Source: Isoetes taiwanensis
Taxonomy: Eukaryota; Streptophyta; Lycopodiopsida; Isoetales; Isoetaceae
DNA length: 64,000 nucleotides
Direction of reading: 5' to 3'
Assembly (NCBI GenBank): GCA_021234155.1
Contig: JAJEKV010000002.1
Location: 17,920,041 to 17,984,040 of the forward strand
Shown here in pieces: positions 1 through 10,454 of this stretch. Positions within the stretch are counted from its first letter, which is position 1; every line of letters begins with the position of its first letter. The notes beneath the pieces were generated by a model, which ran no database searches, had not been told where the DNA came from, and saw only the letters and a list, made by a program, of their open reading frames with translations. The position numbers and the translations under genes are program-made.

Positions 1-702
1 AGTGGCAAAACATGGAAACATGCAAATTGATATGTTTTATCATAATACATCAATTAATTTCATATTTAGCAAGGTTTAGACACTTTTATGCTAGAAAATT
101 GAAGAATGCAGTTCTAGAGTGCTGTAAAAACTGCCAAATTCTTCAAAGTTTGAACAATCATACCAATATAAAGGTGTATCCAATGGTCATGAAATTCTCA
201 CAGGTCGTTAAGAATCAAGTGAAGACTCAAATAGTGGTGGTATATTTTAAAATTAAAATTTATCTTGTGAGATATATCGGTTTAAGTGGCAGGGGGTATG
301 GTGGACCATTTCTGGTGCATGGACCAGAAATGGTCCCCGGGACAACTCTAGTGTTAACTAAAACTAACTCATCAATTTTATTATTTATTGTGATCTCCTT
401 CCCATGAAAATATACCCAAGTTAGTAGCTAGACAATAAGTCCAATTTGCAAACCAAGTGACCACTGGTAACGTTGTTTTTAGTGGTAGCTTAGAACTATC
501 CATAAAAATCTTTATTTTGTACACCATTTAAATTGTTAACAGCACAGGTCTTGTCCAAGAAATGCTCTTTCTATTCAAACCATTTGTTCTTTCATGCTAA
601 TGATAAGACTTCAATTTTACTTGTGGCTAGACTCACAATGATCTGCTTGTCATTTGTTGCAATTGAAGTAATGCCAGACTAAACAAGTTTCACAATTTCG
701 CC
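1..702. other. Non-coding flank, no gene seen
   Basis: Apart from the hairpin at 303-351 I find no supported gene. The open frame at 12-407 has no recognisable motif and no coding character. The DNA is AT-rich, like most of the window. Confidence 0.5.
303..351 (+). mobile_element. Possible Helitron 3' terminus
   Basis: A perfect 14-bp stem (GGACCATTTCTGGT at 303-316 pairing with 323-336, six-base loop) is followed 11 bases later by CTAG at 348-351 and then a T. Helitrons end in a short hairpin about 10-12 bases before CTRR and insert between A and T, so the arrangement fits. I see no Rep/helicase sequence and no partner 5' end, so a MITE or a chance hairpin remains possible. Confidence 0.35.
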
Positions 703-703
703 A

Positions 704-1900
704 TCAGAATCGTTTAATAAGGATTTCACATTCCATGCAACAGCAGAGAAATTGTAGCATTAAAAAGTTGCACCAGTACAGGGAAATAAGCAAAACATTT
801 CTAAACTTCAGGCAATTAGTCCAGCTCCCAGTGAAAAGCCAAGGTTCTTTCACACACATAACAGAAACAACCCCATCATGAACCTCTTTTGAACCTTGCG
901 ACTCTTCCATATCTGGCAGGGAGCATTTAAATACATAAGCTTCCGCTCTACAAAACAAAATGTCACAGTAACCTACCTGAATGGAACCATTATTATGAGC
1001 TGACACCAGATGTCCAATGCTTGGAATAAGCTCCAGTGCCCTAACCGTAAGAAAAGCCATAGAAGAGTCGCTTTTGAATGTTAATAGAGGAGAATGGTCA
1101 TCCCGCCACCATGATCATCCATCCAAATCTCCAGAGCATAGAACTTCTCCATCAACAAGCAATGCTGAAATTGTGGCTTTGTGACCTTCCAATATCATAA
1201 GAAGACTGTAGTCTTGCTTTGGCAATGCTTCAAGTTCCTTAACCATATACAATTGAGTATCAAAGAAAAACAAATACAAATAACGCATCAAATTTCAGAA
1301 TAAACTGAAATCTGGTGGAACAAAGGAAAAGTACATATCCCTAACGCCTCTATAGATATTGGTGACAGGTGCATGCTCAGAGTTATTGAGTTCATTTTCC
1401 TTCTGCTATATGACATTTAGACACACACTCCTGTATATCGTCAGTCATCATGTTCCTTCCAACTGGTAATTGGTCTTTCTTCAAAGCCACTAGTGATTCC
1501 CTAAGCATATATAACCCCGTTGTAATCACCGCTCAAAGCAATGCCCAAGATTTCATTGACAGTTAAAGCTAACACCTTCTGATGATGCCCTTCCCAAACA
1601 CATACACACATATTTTGCTGCAGATTATAGCACACTACATCATTGTCAGCACACTTTGAAAGCATCAAACTTATCTCAGATATCTGCTGAGATTCTATAC
1701 ATGGATGTCCTACCAACTATTTTAAATTTATATTTGATACGGTATACATATCTCATCTTTGCCATAGTTCCTTATAGTTCTCCCCACAATAAACAATGTT
1801 AGATCCTTAGAGACGGCAGTGAACTGCAGAAGCATCAGGCTCAACCTGTTGAACAACTGAGGCAACTTCTGAAGCAACTTATAGGATCGTGTTTTTCTCA
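704..1900 (-). pseudogene. WD40-repeat protein fragment, decayed
   Basis: Reading right to left, the minus strand gives several WD40-like blades. At about 1900-1500 are VVQQVEPDASAVHC and then VWEGHHQKVLALTVNE...SGDYNGVIY. At about 1245-1100 is LEGHKATISALLVDGEVLCSGDLDG. At 1060-820 are LVSAHNNGSIQV and VVSVMCVKEPWLFTGSW. Each block has the GH...(S/T)GD/DG spacing of WD40 propellers, which are protein-interaction scaffolds. The frame breaks after SGDYNGVIYA, and an in-frame TGA follows SGDLDG near 1120, so this copy looks dead. The exon order is collinear. The similarity stops at about 1900, almost exactly where the inverted-repeat transposon begins, so the 5' part of the gene is missing or displaced. 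I cannot name the ortholog. Confidence 0.6.
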
Positions 1901-1909
1901 ATGACAATG

Positions 1910-1936
1910 TCTAGGGGTAAAAGCATGAAAGGGTGT
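1910..1936 (+). repeat. Left terminal inverted repeat
   Basis: Twenty-seven bases beginning TCTAGGGGTAAAAGCATGAA match the reverse complement of 11161-11187 exactly. The match ends abruptly at base 1937. The base before it (G1909) does not pair with its counterpart. Confidence 0.85.
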
Positions 1937-2188
1937 CTATAAATGTAGCCCTTTTTGTACATATACATATGTACCGAATGCACATTTTTGGAATAACTGT
2001 CATCATGACCAGCTAGTAACTGCCATGATTAATGGCTATCCACTACTCTGAACCCGCAATTATCGGATTTTGAAATTCTTTCCCAAATTCTTTCTTGGTT
2101 TGCCTCTCGTTCACTATCCCCCCCGCCTTCTCTCGCTTGGATTCCGATCACGAATTCTTCATCTAGCTATGGCCCCAAACGCCCCCTG

Positions 2189-3315
2189 ATGAGTGCTTGC
2201 TCATCACCACAGCCCAAGCAAGATGCGGTGCTTCCGGAAGGGAATTTTACCTCCAAGGAGTTTACGTTTGGGTTCCGAGGTGATCCAAGCCAAAGACCTC
2301 CGGAGAAACATGCAGAGGCCCACATACCCAACCTAGAGATGGTTATGAACGAGGTATGGGGTGAAGCTCAAAAAATGCATTTAGGATTCAAGGAAGGGAG
2401 AATCCGTAATCGCATGGAAAGATGATTTTTAAATATTATGAATTGGTTTATGGCAAGAAACAAAGTTACAAACCATTATATTTCAACCTATTTTGCCAGA
2501 GCATTTGCTCTTCACTTGAAGGGACGGCTTGTTGATTGGATGGACGTGGCTAGGACCGCCAAAGATCTTGCCAAAACCCTCAGTTCAGACGTTACAGAGG
2601 ACCCTACAACAGGTAAATCCTCAACTATCAAACAGACATCGATTGCAGCAGTAATATTAGAGCCCTGGCTTATTCTAGATCAGATGTTGACACAATAAAG
2701 CAGTTACTTAAGCATGGGTTGGAGGAGAAAACTAACCTATTGAATGAAGTAGAAGCACTCGAAGAAAAAAGGAGGGATGCATTGAAGGTCATCAGCCGGA
2801 TTGAGGGTAGAAAGGATATGTTATCCGAAGATCCGCAGCAGACCGCCGTAAAAATAGATGAGACAAAACAGAATTTGACAAATTGTCCCGTGATCCCGGC
2901 TGAAATGTTGTTATGTTCTGAGTGTTGAAGTACAAGTTGGAAGACTTGGTTATGAGTAGACATGATAAAGAACAACACTCTTCTAAGCTAGAAATTGGTT
3001 TGTGAAGCAACTAAAGACATTGAAAGGCATGAAATCTCAATTGAACAAGCAAAGGAAAAACTTAATTGCATTGAATTGGTTCAGAAAGGCATTCATGATT
3101 TTGATTTCATGGGGAGAGCAGGACCTATTGTTCTCGCACCCGAGGCCCTACCCCGTAGGGGAGCTACTTCTATAGAGCAGTTCATCACATTCGGGTTCAT
3201 GTACTGTTGTGGCCAAAGCTTTGGCAAAACCGGGTTTGTTGCTGCTAGCTCCATGCGTAGATGCTTATTGCCTCTTCGCTTGTGTTATCCGTCCATGAAA
3301 GACGTAATTGCATAA
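2189..3315 (+). pseudogene. Transposon gene A, N-terminal coiled-coil region
   Basis: Successive open stretches in shifting frames (2189-2425, 2438-2698, 2719-2928, 2995-3315) read as one decayed protein region. The third is strongly heptad-like and charged (LLNEVEALEEKRRDALKVIS), and the fourth continues it (DIERHEISIEQAKEKLN) before a cysteine-containing patch around FGFMYCCGQSFGKTGF. A coiled coil is what I can see; I recognise no family. It lies just inside the left TIR and upstream of, and in line with, the Ulp1-like segment. Frame breaks between blocks could be short introns or lesions. Confidence 0.45.
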
Positions 3316-3599
3316 AAGGTTGCATCCGGGATGAGGGCATTCGAATTCAGCTTGGTTTCCCTTTGTGAAAGGTATGCATTGCTCTCAACTAATTTAAACT
3401 TATATTTGTCTTCATTCATATTTGTTATTGTAATCGCATAGTTCTACATGTATGGCTTTCAAAGGCATTGCTATTCCTTGTACATGTATAACTTTTAGTG
3501 TACATCCAGAAGCGTAGGTACATAGGCATATATTTGCTTGTTTATTGATGCTTTTATTTTTGAGCTTGGACCGCAGCTTGTATCGCTTGTACATGTCTC

Positions 3600-3905
3600 T
3601 AATGGAGTCTACATCTGCAAATAGATGTACATGCATTTATCTTTAGAGTGCATCGTAGATGGATTCATAAGTATGTGCATTTTTACATATATGTGCTTTT
3701 TTTTTTGGCATAGATCTACATTCCCTAACTGGATACCGGGTACATCCGGGTACATCGTTGTACATCCGGGGTACATTGATGTACCTTTATGTACATTGAG
3801 GAACATGTACATGTACATTTGGCTATAGTTAAATGTAGTTACTTACATTTGGTACATTCTATGTACATGAAATGTACATGCTTAATGTGATGTACCATAT
3901 ATTTC
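3600..3905. repeat. ATGTACAT-rich array 1
   Basis: The 8-bp palindrome ATGTACAT and variants (GTACAT preceded by T, C or A) recur about a dozen times, most densely at 3745-3885. It lies between coding blocks of transposon gene A, probably in an intron. Confidence 0.7.
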
Positions 3906-4004
3906 TCATTAGTTCTGCTTTTCATGTTCTTTTTATGTCTATTGAAATTTAGATCATTTGTTTGTTTGCGGATGAGGTTGTTCCTATCCCGTATGACTTT
4001 AATG

Positions 4005-4960
4005 GTCTGATGTTCTTGAGCCATCTCGCAGATCGACTCTCTTTACAGATTTTATCGAGCATAATAAGCGCATCGAATCAGACCCTCTACCTTCCAGCTC
4101 CGGATCACCAATGACATTTTCAATTGCCAAGTAATAGAACAACCGCAACAATGCCCTTTCGAACATGGCAAAGTGAAGTTGAGGAAATTGAGAGGATGGC
4201 ACTTGAGAAAGCTAAAGCAGTGCAAAAAGTGAGCCTTCAATGATCGGGCCGCAACAGAAAATCTTTCATCACCAAGTGCTAAATTAGTAATTGGAGAAGC
4301 TAAGAAAGATTCGCTTTTCGTCTCTCAAAGATCATCCGGCAGTCCCAGCTCGGACCTGTTATGTATAAGAAGCTACAAAGGACACAGATCCAGATTTTAA
4401 CCCAGGAGATACCGGGGAAGAGGAAGCTGAGTTGGTAGTTGAGTCCACTCCAAAGAGGAGGCAAAAGAATGCCGGGTGATGGCACTCCAAAAGGAAAAAA
4501 AAAAGCAAAATCTCCAAAGAACAAAAAAAAATGTCCTCCGAAAAAGAAAATCTCCAGGCAAAAAAGTGCCACCACCACCTAGAAAGAGGTATGTCCAAGA
4601 TGAACTAATTTTGTTAAACATCTCAGATTTATGGTAATTAACCACATTTTTTTTGTGCATAGGACACGATCACAGGCCGTGAAGGAAGCTGATCCTGATC
4701 CTTCTGAGTCGGAACCGGAAGAGGAAGAGGATCTACAAGCAACTATTGATGTGATAACAAATAAGGTGCAGCAGTCCTCAGAAGATGCTGAAACAGGTGA
4801 TGAATTTACAAGGTGAGTAATATACAATTGATTACAATAGATATATTCTTTTGCTAATGCTGTTGTTTCCTTGTACAGTTTAGTGAACCGACTGAAAAGG
4901 TTGGTTCCATTCACTCCTTATAGGGATCGGCCCTCCTAAGCCCGCACCCTCTATCTTTCA
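4005..4960 (+). pseudogene. Transposon gene A, basic/acidic linker region
   Basis: The plus strand shows a lysine-rich stretch (about 4470-4580, repeated KSK/KKK residues) followed, after a likely intron ending in AG at 4662, by an acidic run containing SESEPEEEEDLQATIDVITN (4700-4760). The exon appears to close at a GTGAGT donor at 4812. Such low-complexity charged linkers are common in nuclear proteins. Its only interpretation here is as a spacer between the coiled coil and the Ulp1-like domain of the same gene. Confidence 0.4.
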
Positions 4961-5089
4961 AAGTGATGTTGACGAAGTTTCACTGAAGTCGGACTTGACC
5001 TCTAAGATGGTAGATGTCTATGGGAGGTAGGCTAGCATTTCAACATATTTATGTTATTTCATTCCCTAAGTCACTCATCTTATGTATTA

Positions 5090-5860
5090 ATATGTAATCG
5101 GATTTGTGTGTGTGTACCTTTGTAGCGATCTTCCATCCGATTGGAAACACAAGTTTTTACTGGTTCGAACGGACACCTTCCGAATTTTGTGAATTCCCTC
5201 AAGAATGTGGGGGGCAGATGCACAGAACACTAACATAAAGGAAGGGCTGGATGGCATTTTGATTGCAAGATGCCAATACATATTTGTTCCAACTCGCAAG
5301 GCCCAAATGTGGCATTGGCAATACTTGTGCTTGCTGGTCCAATGAAAAGCTCTTTTTCCATCTATAGCTAGCCCAAGTATACGATCCTCTCTCCCCGCCA
5401 AAGGCTATGTACCGATGCTAAAGTGGTCCGTAGTAAGTATGAGTTTCGTTTTGTTTTTATGATTTGATTATTCTCATATTGCAATTTCTTATGCTTGATT
5501 TATTCTCACATTGCAATTTTGCGTGTTTCATAAGCTTGTGATCAATAACATGATGCTCGGATCCAACAGCCTTAAGCCATGGTAGGAAGAACTTTGATGC
5601 TCCCGTGTTCGGTCCTAAAATGCCGTAAACTAGTACCAAAGAACCCTTGCATGTACATTGTGGCTTACATGCACAAATTCATAGATGTCGTGGGTTGATG
5701 CACGCCCAAGCTCCATTTTTGTAAGTAGAACATGTTATTTTCCTATTAGTTATTTGTTGGTATAGTCCTCTAATACTTGTGCACCATGCAGATGACACCC
5801 GGTTGGTTCATCGATGCCTATGCCAAGTCACGGAGGGATCATCTAATGGAGGCATTAATT
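5090..5860 (+). pseudogene. Ulp1/C48-type cysteine protease-like domain, broken
   Basis: The plus strand reads YIFVPTRKAQMWHWQYLCLL at about 5270-5330, which fits the catalytic-histidine strand of Ulp1/SENP SUMO proteases (hydrophobic run, then HW and a hydrophobic strand). About 320 bases on, HCG and, after a frame slip, YMHKFIDVVG (5655-5700) fit the DCGVY...KFID block around the catalytic cysteine. Ulp1-family enzymes cleave ubiquitin-like modifiers, and several plant transposon groups carry them. At least two frame changes separate the two blocks, and the Asp of the triad is not identifiable. A later open piece, starting MTPGWFIDAYAKSRRDHLME at 5790, probably continues the gene. The call rests on motif reading alone. 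Confidence 0.5.
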
Positions 5861-6084
5861 GTAGAAGGCGAGATGAATATACAAGCAGCTTGTTCCTACA
5901 CACGTGGTAGATAGTCCCTTTGACTTGTTTGTAAATTACAGCTTTGTATGAGCCATGCTCCGAGCTTTTTGTACTCAATAAGTAATGAAAAAATTAATTT
6001 ATTTGTCTCACTTACACCTGTGCAAATAACAATCGTGTAATTATCAATGTGTTTTCTCAATTGTGTGTCCGAAATGTAATTATA

Positions 6085-6900
6085 AATTGTGAATCTCAAG
6101 TGTTTTCCGACAGTGAATCATCTAATTCAGGGAGAAAGCTCGTTATCTTTGACTTAAATTGCGGTTGGGCAAGAGTGTGCACAAGAATGAAAATATTAAC
6201 TCAAGATACCAACAGATCCGTAAAGATGAGCTTCAATTTAATATAGGAAATGTGTTTTTTTTATCAGCAGCCGTGGTTAGCATCATTGCTAGCATTTGTA
6301 AGAGAAGGGTTTGATGTTGCCATCTGGTCTTCACTCACTTCTAAAAATCTTCAACCAATTGTGGAACATATTTGTGATGCTTTTTCCATAAAGTGAAGTT
6401 TGTTTACAGCCCAGAGCGTTGTTGATCGCCACACAAACACCCTAACCGAACCTCAAAAGGGGTTGTTTGTGAAACCATTAGTCGTGGTATGGAAAGAGTA
6501 CCCGTGAGTACTATGGACATACTTTACGATCGAATTTAAAGATACAAATCCACTTTGAATCCTCAGAGGAAGCTACATATGTCCTTTCTCTTGGACACCG
6601 ATATTAGCTAGTGACAGATTGCTTGTCATGGAGCTCATTCCATGGCTTAATGGATTCAAAATGGTCAAGATGGTATAGTTTATGTGAAAGAGCATCCAAT
6701 GACTAATGCGCAGCAGATGGCATATCGTGAGTGTGGAACAGATTTTGCCGGCAAACTATGGCAGCAACTTGGGTGCTCACGCCTAAATTTAGTCAATATA
6801 TCTGAGCAAGGAATGGAGAAACCGCCATCATGTTATTGGCCTCTCGACCGCCCATTGTTGGTACAGACTTTGACCGATGTACAAATTCAAATGTTATGAA
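6085..6900 (+). pseudogene. FCP1/NIF-type HAD phosphatase-like domain, broken
   Basis: KLVIFDLN at about 6140 fits the nucleophile strand of FCP1-homology phosphatases (hhhhDxD/N). LLAFVREGFDVAIWSSLTSK at 6285-6350 fits motif II, where SCP/FCP1 proteins read (Y/F)D(I/V)xxWT/S, and is followed by a helix NLQPIVEHICDAF. FVYSPERC, VKPLVVVWKEYP (6470-6505), YKSTLNPQRKLHMS and VYVKEHPM continue the fold in order, with frame slips. FCP1-like enzymes remove phosphates from serine, classically on the RNA polymerase II CTD. The second catalytic acid is Asn in the visible sequence, as in some plant relatives. The domain lies downstream of the Ulp1-like block on the same strand, inside the transposon, so it is either fused or a neighbouring cargo gene. 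Confidence 0.55.
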
Positions 6901-7016
6901 TATATGTATCAAAGTTTTGTTCATTGCACTTGAGTACTCTATTCTTATCGTCTTTTCTTATTGGTACAATTATGAGTGTGTATACATAATTAAGTGATCT
7001 TCATTTGCTTTGTAGA

Positions 7017-7440
7017 TGAATGGACCGAAAACACAAAAGACTATTAAGAAACTAAGAGATAGAGTTCTCACTGCACCTGTGAGGTAATACAAACCAACAC
7101 AAGCCGCAAGTACATAGGGTTGGGGACCGATTATCGCCTCTATATCATTGTTCTCGAACTTTGGGAAAAGGTTGAGCAAATTGAAAATTATGAGGAACGA
7201 AAGCAACCATGAAAGGTATATTGGCAGCAAATCACTTGTTGCACAACCCTTGGGGAAGGCACGGTCCCCGAAGATGCAGGCTATGTAGGATGGAAAGGTT
7301 TGCCGCTGGCACGTGCTATAGAAACCGCATGGACTACATCGCTTTAGAGGATATCTCTTCAAATTCTCTCGGCGGGCTGGAAGACATGATGCAATAGTCA
7401 TAAGATATCAGGCTCCTAACCGACATTTTGAAGCTTGGTC
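7017..7440 (+). pseudogene. Transposon gene A, C-terminal exons
   Basis: An exon-like block starts after TGTAG at 7016 and reads MNGPKTQKTIKKLRDRVLTA up to a GTAATAC donor at 7084. It is followed by frame-shifted blocks to about 7400 (for instance RNRMDYIALEDISSNSLGGL). I recognise no domain. It is in line with the FCP1-like block and is the last plus-strand coding-like sequence before the minus-strand transposase gene begins its 3' end near 7790. Confidence 0.35.
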
Positions 7441-7649
7441 ATGAATTATGAGCCATGCTCATTTTTGGGTGTGTTATATTTATGTCCACAATATAAATAA
7501 ATCAACCATTTGTACATGAAAACCTGTCCATTTCTTATCTTTGCCATGATGAAACCATTTTAGTGTTTATGCAATTCAACTTTCTTGTGTTCAATTCTAA
7601 TCAACTTACACTTAACAAATTTTTATAAGATTTTGGAATGTCTGAAACG

Positions 7650-7702
7650 GATGTACATAAGATGTACATCTGTTGTACATCTTATGTACATTGATGTACA
7701 TA
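7650..7702. repeat. ATGTACATC array 2, between the convergent genes
   Basis: Four to five copies of the GTACAT motif (GATGTACATAAGATGTACAT and following) sit in the short space between the two tail-to-tail genes of the DNA transposon. Confidence 0.7.
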
Positions 7703-7779
7703 ATGCACTTCAAGTAGTCCAGTTCTTCAGTTCTTATAACAAAGTATTACAATATTTCGTGAAAGTACTACAGATCTGA

Positions 7780-9400
7780 CTTAGTCCATGTCATCTACAA
7801 TTGCCGGAAGTTGTGATAACAATGTCTCATGGACTTCATCCGGCAAGTGAAATGTCAGGCTTGCCCCCTTCAACTTGTGTTTTACTTTCTTGAATGGGAT
7901 TCGAACCCCAATCACAGATTCTGCAGTACCAAAACATTCTTAGTAGGAAGCAGCTTTATACTTATTGTGGCAGCCGGGATTAGTTCATAATATTGTCCTT
8001 CAATGACACTAGTGCCGCCAGAGTATTCATTTCCATAGTCATCAATTGAATCTTCTTCCAATGCATGCTTTTCCCTCGGTGCACATGAGAACATAGTATG
8101 AAACACCTTCCACATTGTCCGGTGTCGCAAAAGACACAAATACATCTCAAACAAAATACAAAGTGTCATCTAAACCAGCCTCGCCCCTCGTGATACAAAA
8201 CTTCCACATCATTTTTCAGCTTCAACACGAGAGGCAATATGATCCGTGGGTCCAAACTTTTAGAGACCATTCTCCACAATGTTTAATGTTCTCACAATTC
8301 AACCAATTGAAGTTAATGCAAGCATCACAAAAGCACGAGAGTGGTCTCGCGATAGCAACTTTGTTGGATCTGGCTGGGTTTATAGTTGACACGTAATGTA
8401 TCTGGCTGAGTACCGTAAAGTCTTGCAATTGAATGCTTGCCGCCTGCTCACATCTGCTTTTCCAACCTCCCAAAACACCCTTTCACAATCCGATTCCTTG
8501 GCCCTTAAAATCGCACAAGCCGTTTACAGACTGCCACCGGCATGCCATTTTGTTTTCTCCGCCGCTCTCAAGCCACAACTTTGCTATACCAGCCTCGCCA
8601 TCATGTGTGCCTTTCCCATGGCCGGATCCAAAGAAATTCCATATCACTCGAATTTTATTTTCAACATGGTATCTACTGATTCCATACCATGCACGCGGCA
8701 GATTTGAATTGAGATGCACAACCATCCGACCACACATAATGAAGGTTTATGTGTCCACCTCCATTATTCTTAAGCCACCCCAAATGTAATTTAAAACCAT
8801 GTTGCACAAAATGAGTGTCATGCTTCCGTCAAAAACATAGAAATGCACCGCTTTTTTAAGCTTACCTTCTATTTTCATCATTGAAATATGGACCAAAATA
8901 CTAATTTGATCAGATTCCAATGCTCGGATTGCACTTCGTCCCTCGGTTTCAATGTGTAGTTCTCTCGCAAAGTCAACAAATGCACAACACACTATTATCC
9001 GGAGTTTCTCAACACATCTTTTAAACTGCTTTTGCTTCGCCAAGCAGGCTTTGTAAAGTTATGATCTCAGAACTTAGCAAGCTGATTTTTCATGTTCTTT
9101 AACAAAACAGATGCTTTGTCATTTCGATCAACTAATCTAAGCCTCCTCGATGTACCTTTTTGGATGGCTCATTGACATATGCATATACTTGCAGTCCACA
9201 TTCTCAATTCCATCTTCCTCGCTTGGACAGATGTCTAATTTCTTCACTCCACATTCATCACATTCGCCTTTGATGCATTTTAGTTTATGCCATTCATCCG
9301 TCACATATTTCTCGCAAACCGTTGACCTCCACAAGATACTAACATTATCAAAAGTTTTCTTGTTTGCTTGACATACTCCATTGTTTTGCTTTGGGATGCA
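7780..9400 (-). pseudogene. Transposase core with SDG..SQFK / HGKG.HDG motifs
   Basis: Reading right to left, the minus strand gives a cysteine cluster (CIKGECDECGVKKLDICPSE, near 9260-9220), then FYVFDG, then SDGCASQFKS (about 8725-8695), then WNFFGSGHGKGTHDGE (about 8640-8590), then a second cysteine region (SCFCDACINFNW...CENIKHCGEW, about 8330-8270), and a C-terminal tail ending DEVHETLLSQLPAIVDDMD (about 7840-7785). From memory, the SDG..SQFK plus HGKG.(H/V)DG.GG combination marks a widespread but poorly named eukaryotic transposase-like family; the aspartates and histidine are probable catalytic or metal-binding residues. Frameshifts between blocks (e.g. near 8740 and 8480) make this copy defective. 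Confidence 0.6.
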
Positions 9401-9699
9401 CGGACACTACATGTACCGCAAGTGCAATTAACATGTAGGGATCTCCTCATATCATTGAAGGCCTTTCAGACAGATCCGCTTGCTCATGTTTGACACAACA
9501 ACATGTGTTTCTCTCCTTCAATTTCCTTATGCAATCAGGTTTGGATACTCGAACCGTCAAATTTTAATTTTGGTATCGTGGATTCGATATACAAACCGCT
9601 GATAAAGCCTCGAATGCAATAACAAAAGCATTAAAGACCATGTTAGCAAAATGATGTCGGCAACGGATGCCAAAAGAGTATTGAACTATACTATTGTAC

Positions 9700-10205
9700 A
9701 ATTAATGTATGTTCTATGTACATAAAATGTCCATCCAACAGCAGTTCCATCGACCGTTATCAGACATCTAATGTACATCTAATGTACAAGAAGACATCTA
9801 ATGTACAGCCAACAAGCCTAATCGAACATCCAATGTACATCCAATGTACATCCAATGTACATCTAATTAATGTTCCAATATTAGTACATCACATTAATGT
9901 TACAATATTAGTACAACTAATGTACATATGTCCGATTTGTTTGGCTTCATTACCGAAAAGTACACTAAAATGTAGAATGATGTAATTTTGATATTCAAGT
10001 ACATGTAAATGCACCGCATGGACATGTAATCGTTAATGGATGTACATCTAAAAGTACCTAATAGCACATCACCGCAAGATTTCTCGCTACTATGTAAACA
10101 ATGTAAAATGCAATACATTTCATGAGAACCATGTGTATTCATTAATGTGTCACTTCGAATGTAACTAGAATGTACGTAATGTACTAGAATGTACGTAATG
10201 TACTA
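9700..10205. repeat. ATGTACAT-rich array 3
   Basis: The densest array of the window. ATGTACATCC, ATGTACATCT and relatives recur at 9715-9865, with further copies to 10205 (including a triplicated TAGAATGT..GTAATGTAC unit at 10165-10210). It separates the cysteine-rich and upstream parts of the minus-strand transposase gene, so it probably occupies an intron. Confidence 0.75.
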
Positions 10206-10454
10206 GAATGTCATGAAAGAATTTTGGAAGAAAACATAAACTCCAAGACTGAATTGATTCAATTACAAGAGCAAACCCGTGAGATATCAAGGTATTGTAT
10301 TGCTTGTGTTCTCCTCTTCATGACATCTCTAACCTTTGGTGAAACTTTGGTATTGTCAAGCCAAAATTCACTTAACCCCGACATTTGATTGAATCATCGA
10401 TTCTATTTGATCTTGGCATCCTTCCCGCCAAAGCCCATACATTTGCTCCACTTA

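Noticed and set aside
12-407. 131-residue plus-strand frame at the left edge
   Set aside because: No family signature, and it runs through the Helitron-like hairpin.
2670-3010. Minus-strand frames opposite the coiled-coil region
   Set aside because: Mirror images of heptad-rich plus-strand coding sequence.
9700-10205. CRISPR-like array
   Set aside because: The repeats are short palindromes with irregular spacing and no unique spacers, in plant nuclear DNA.
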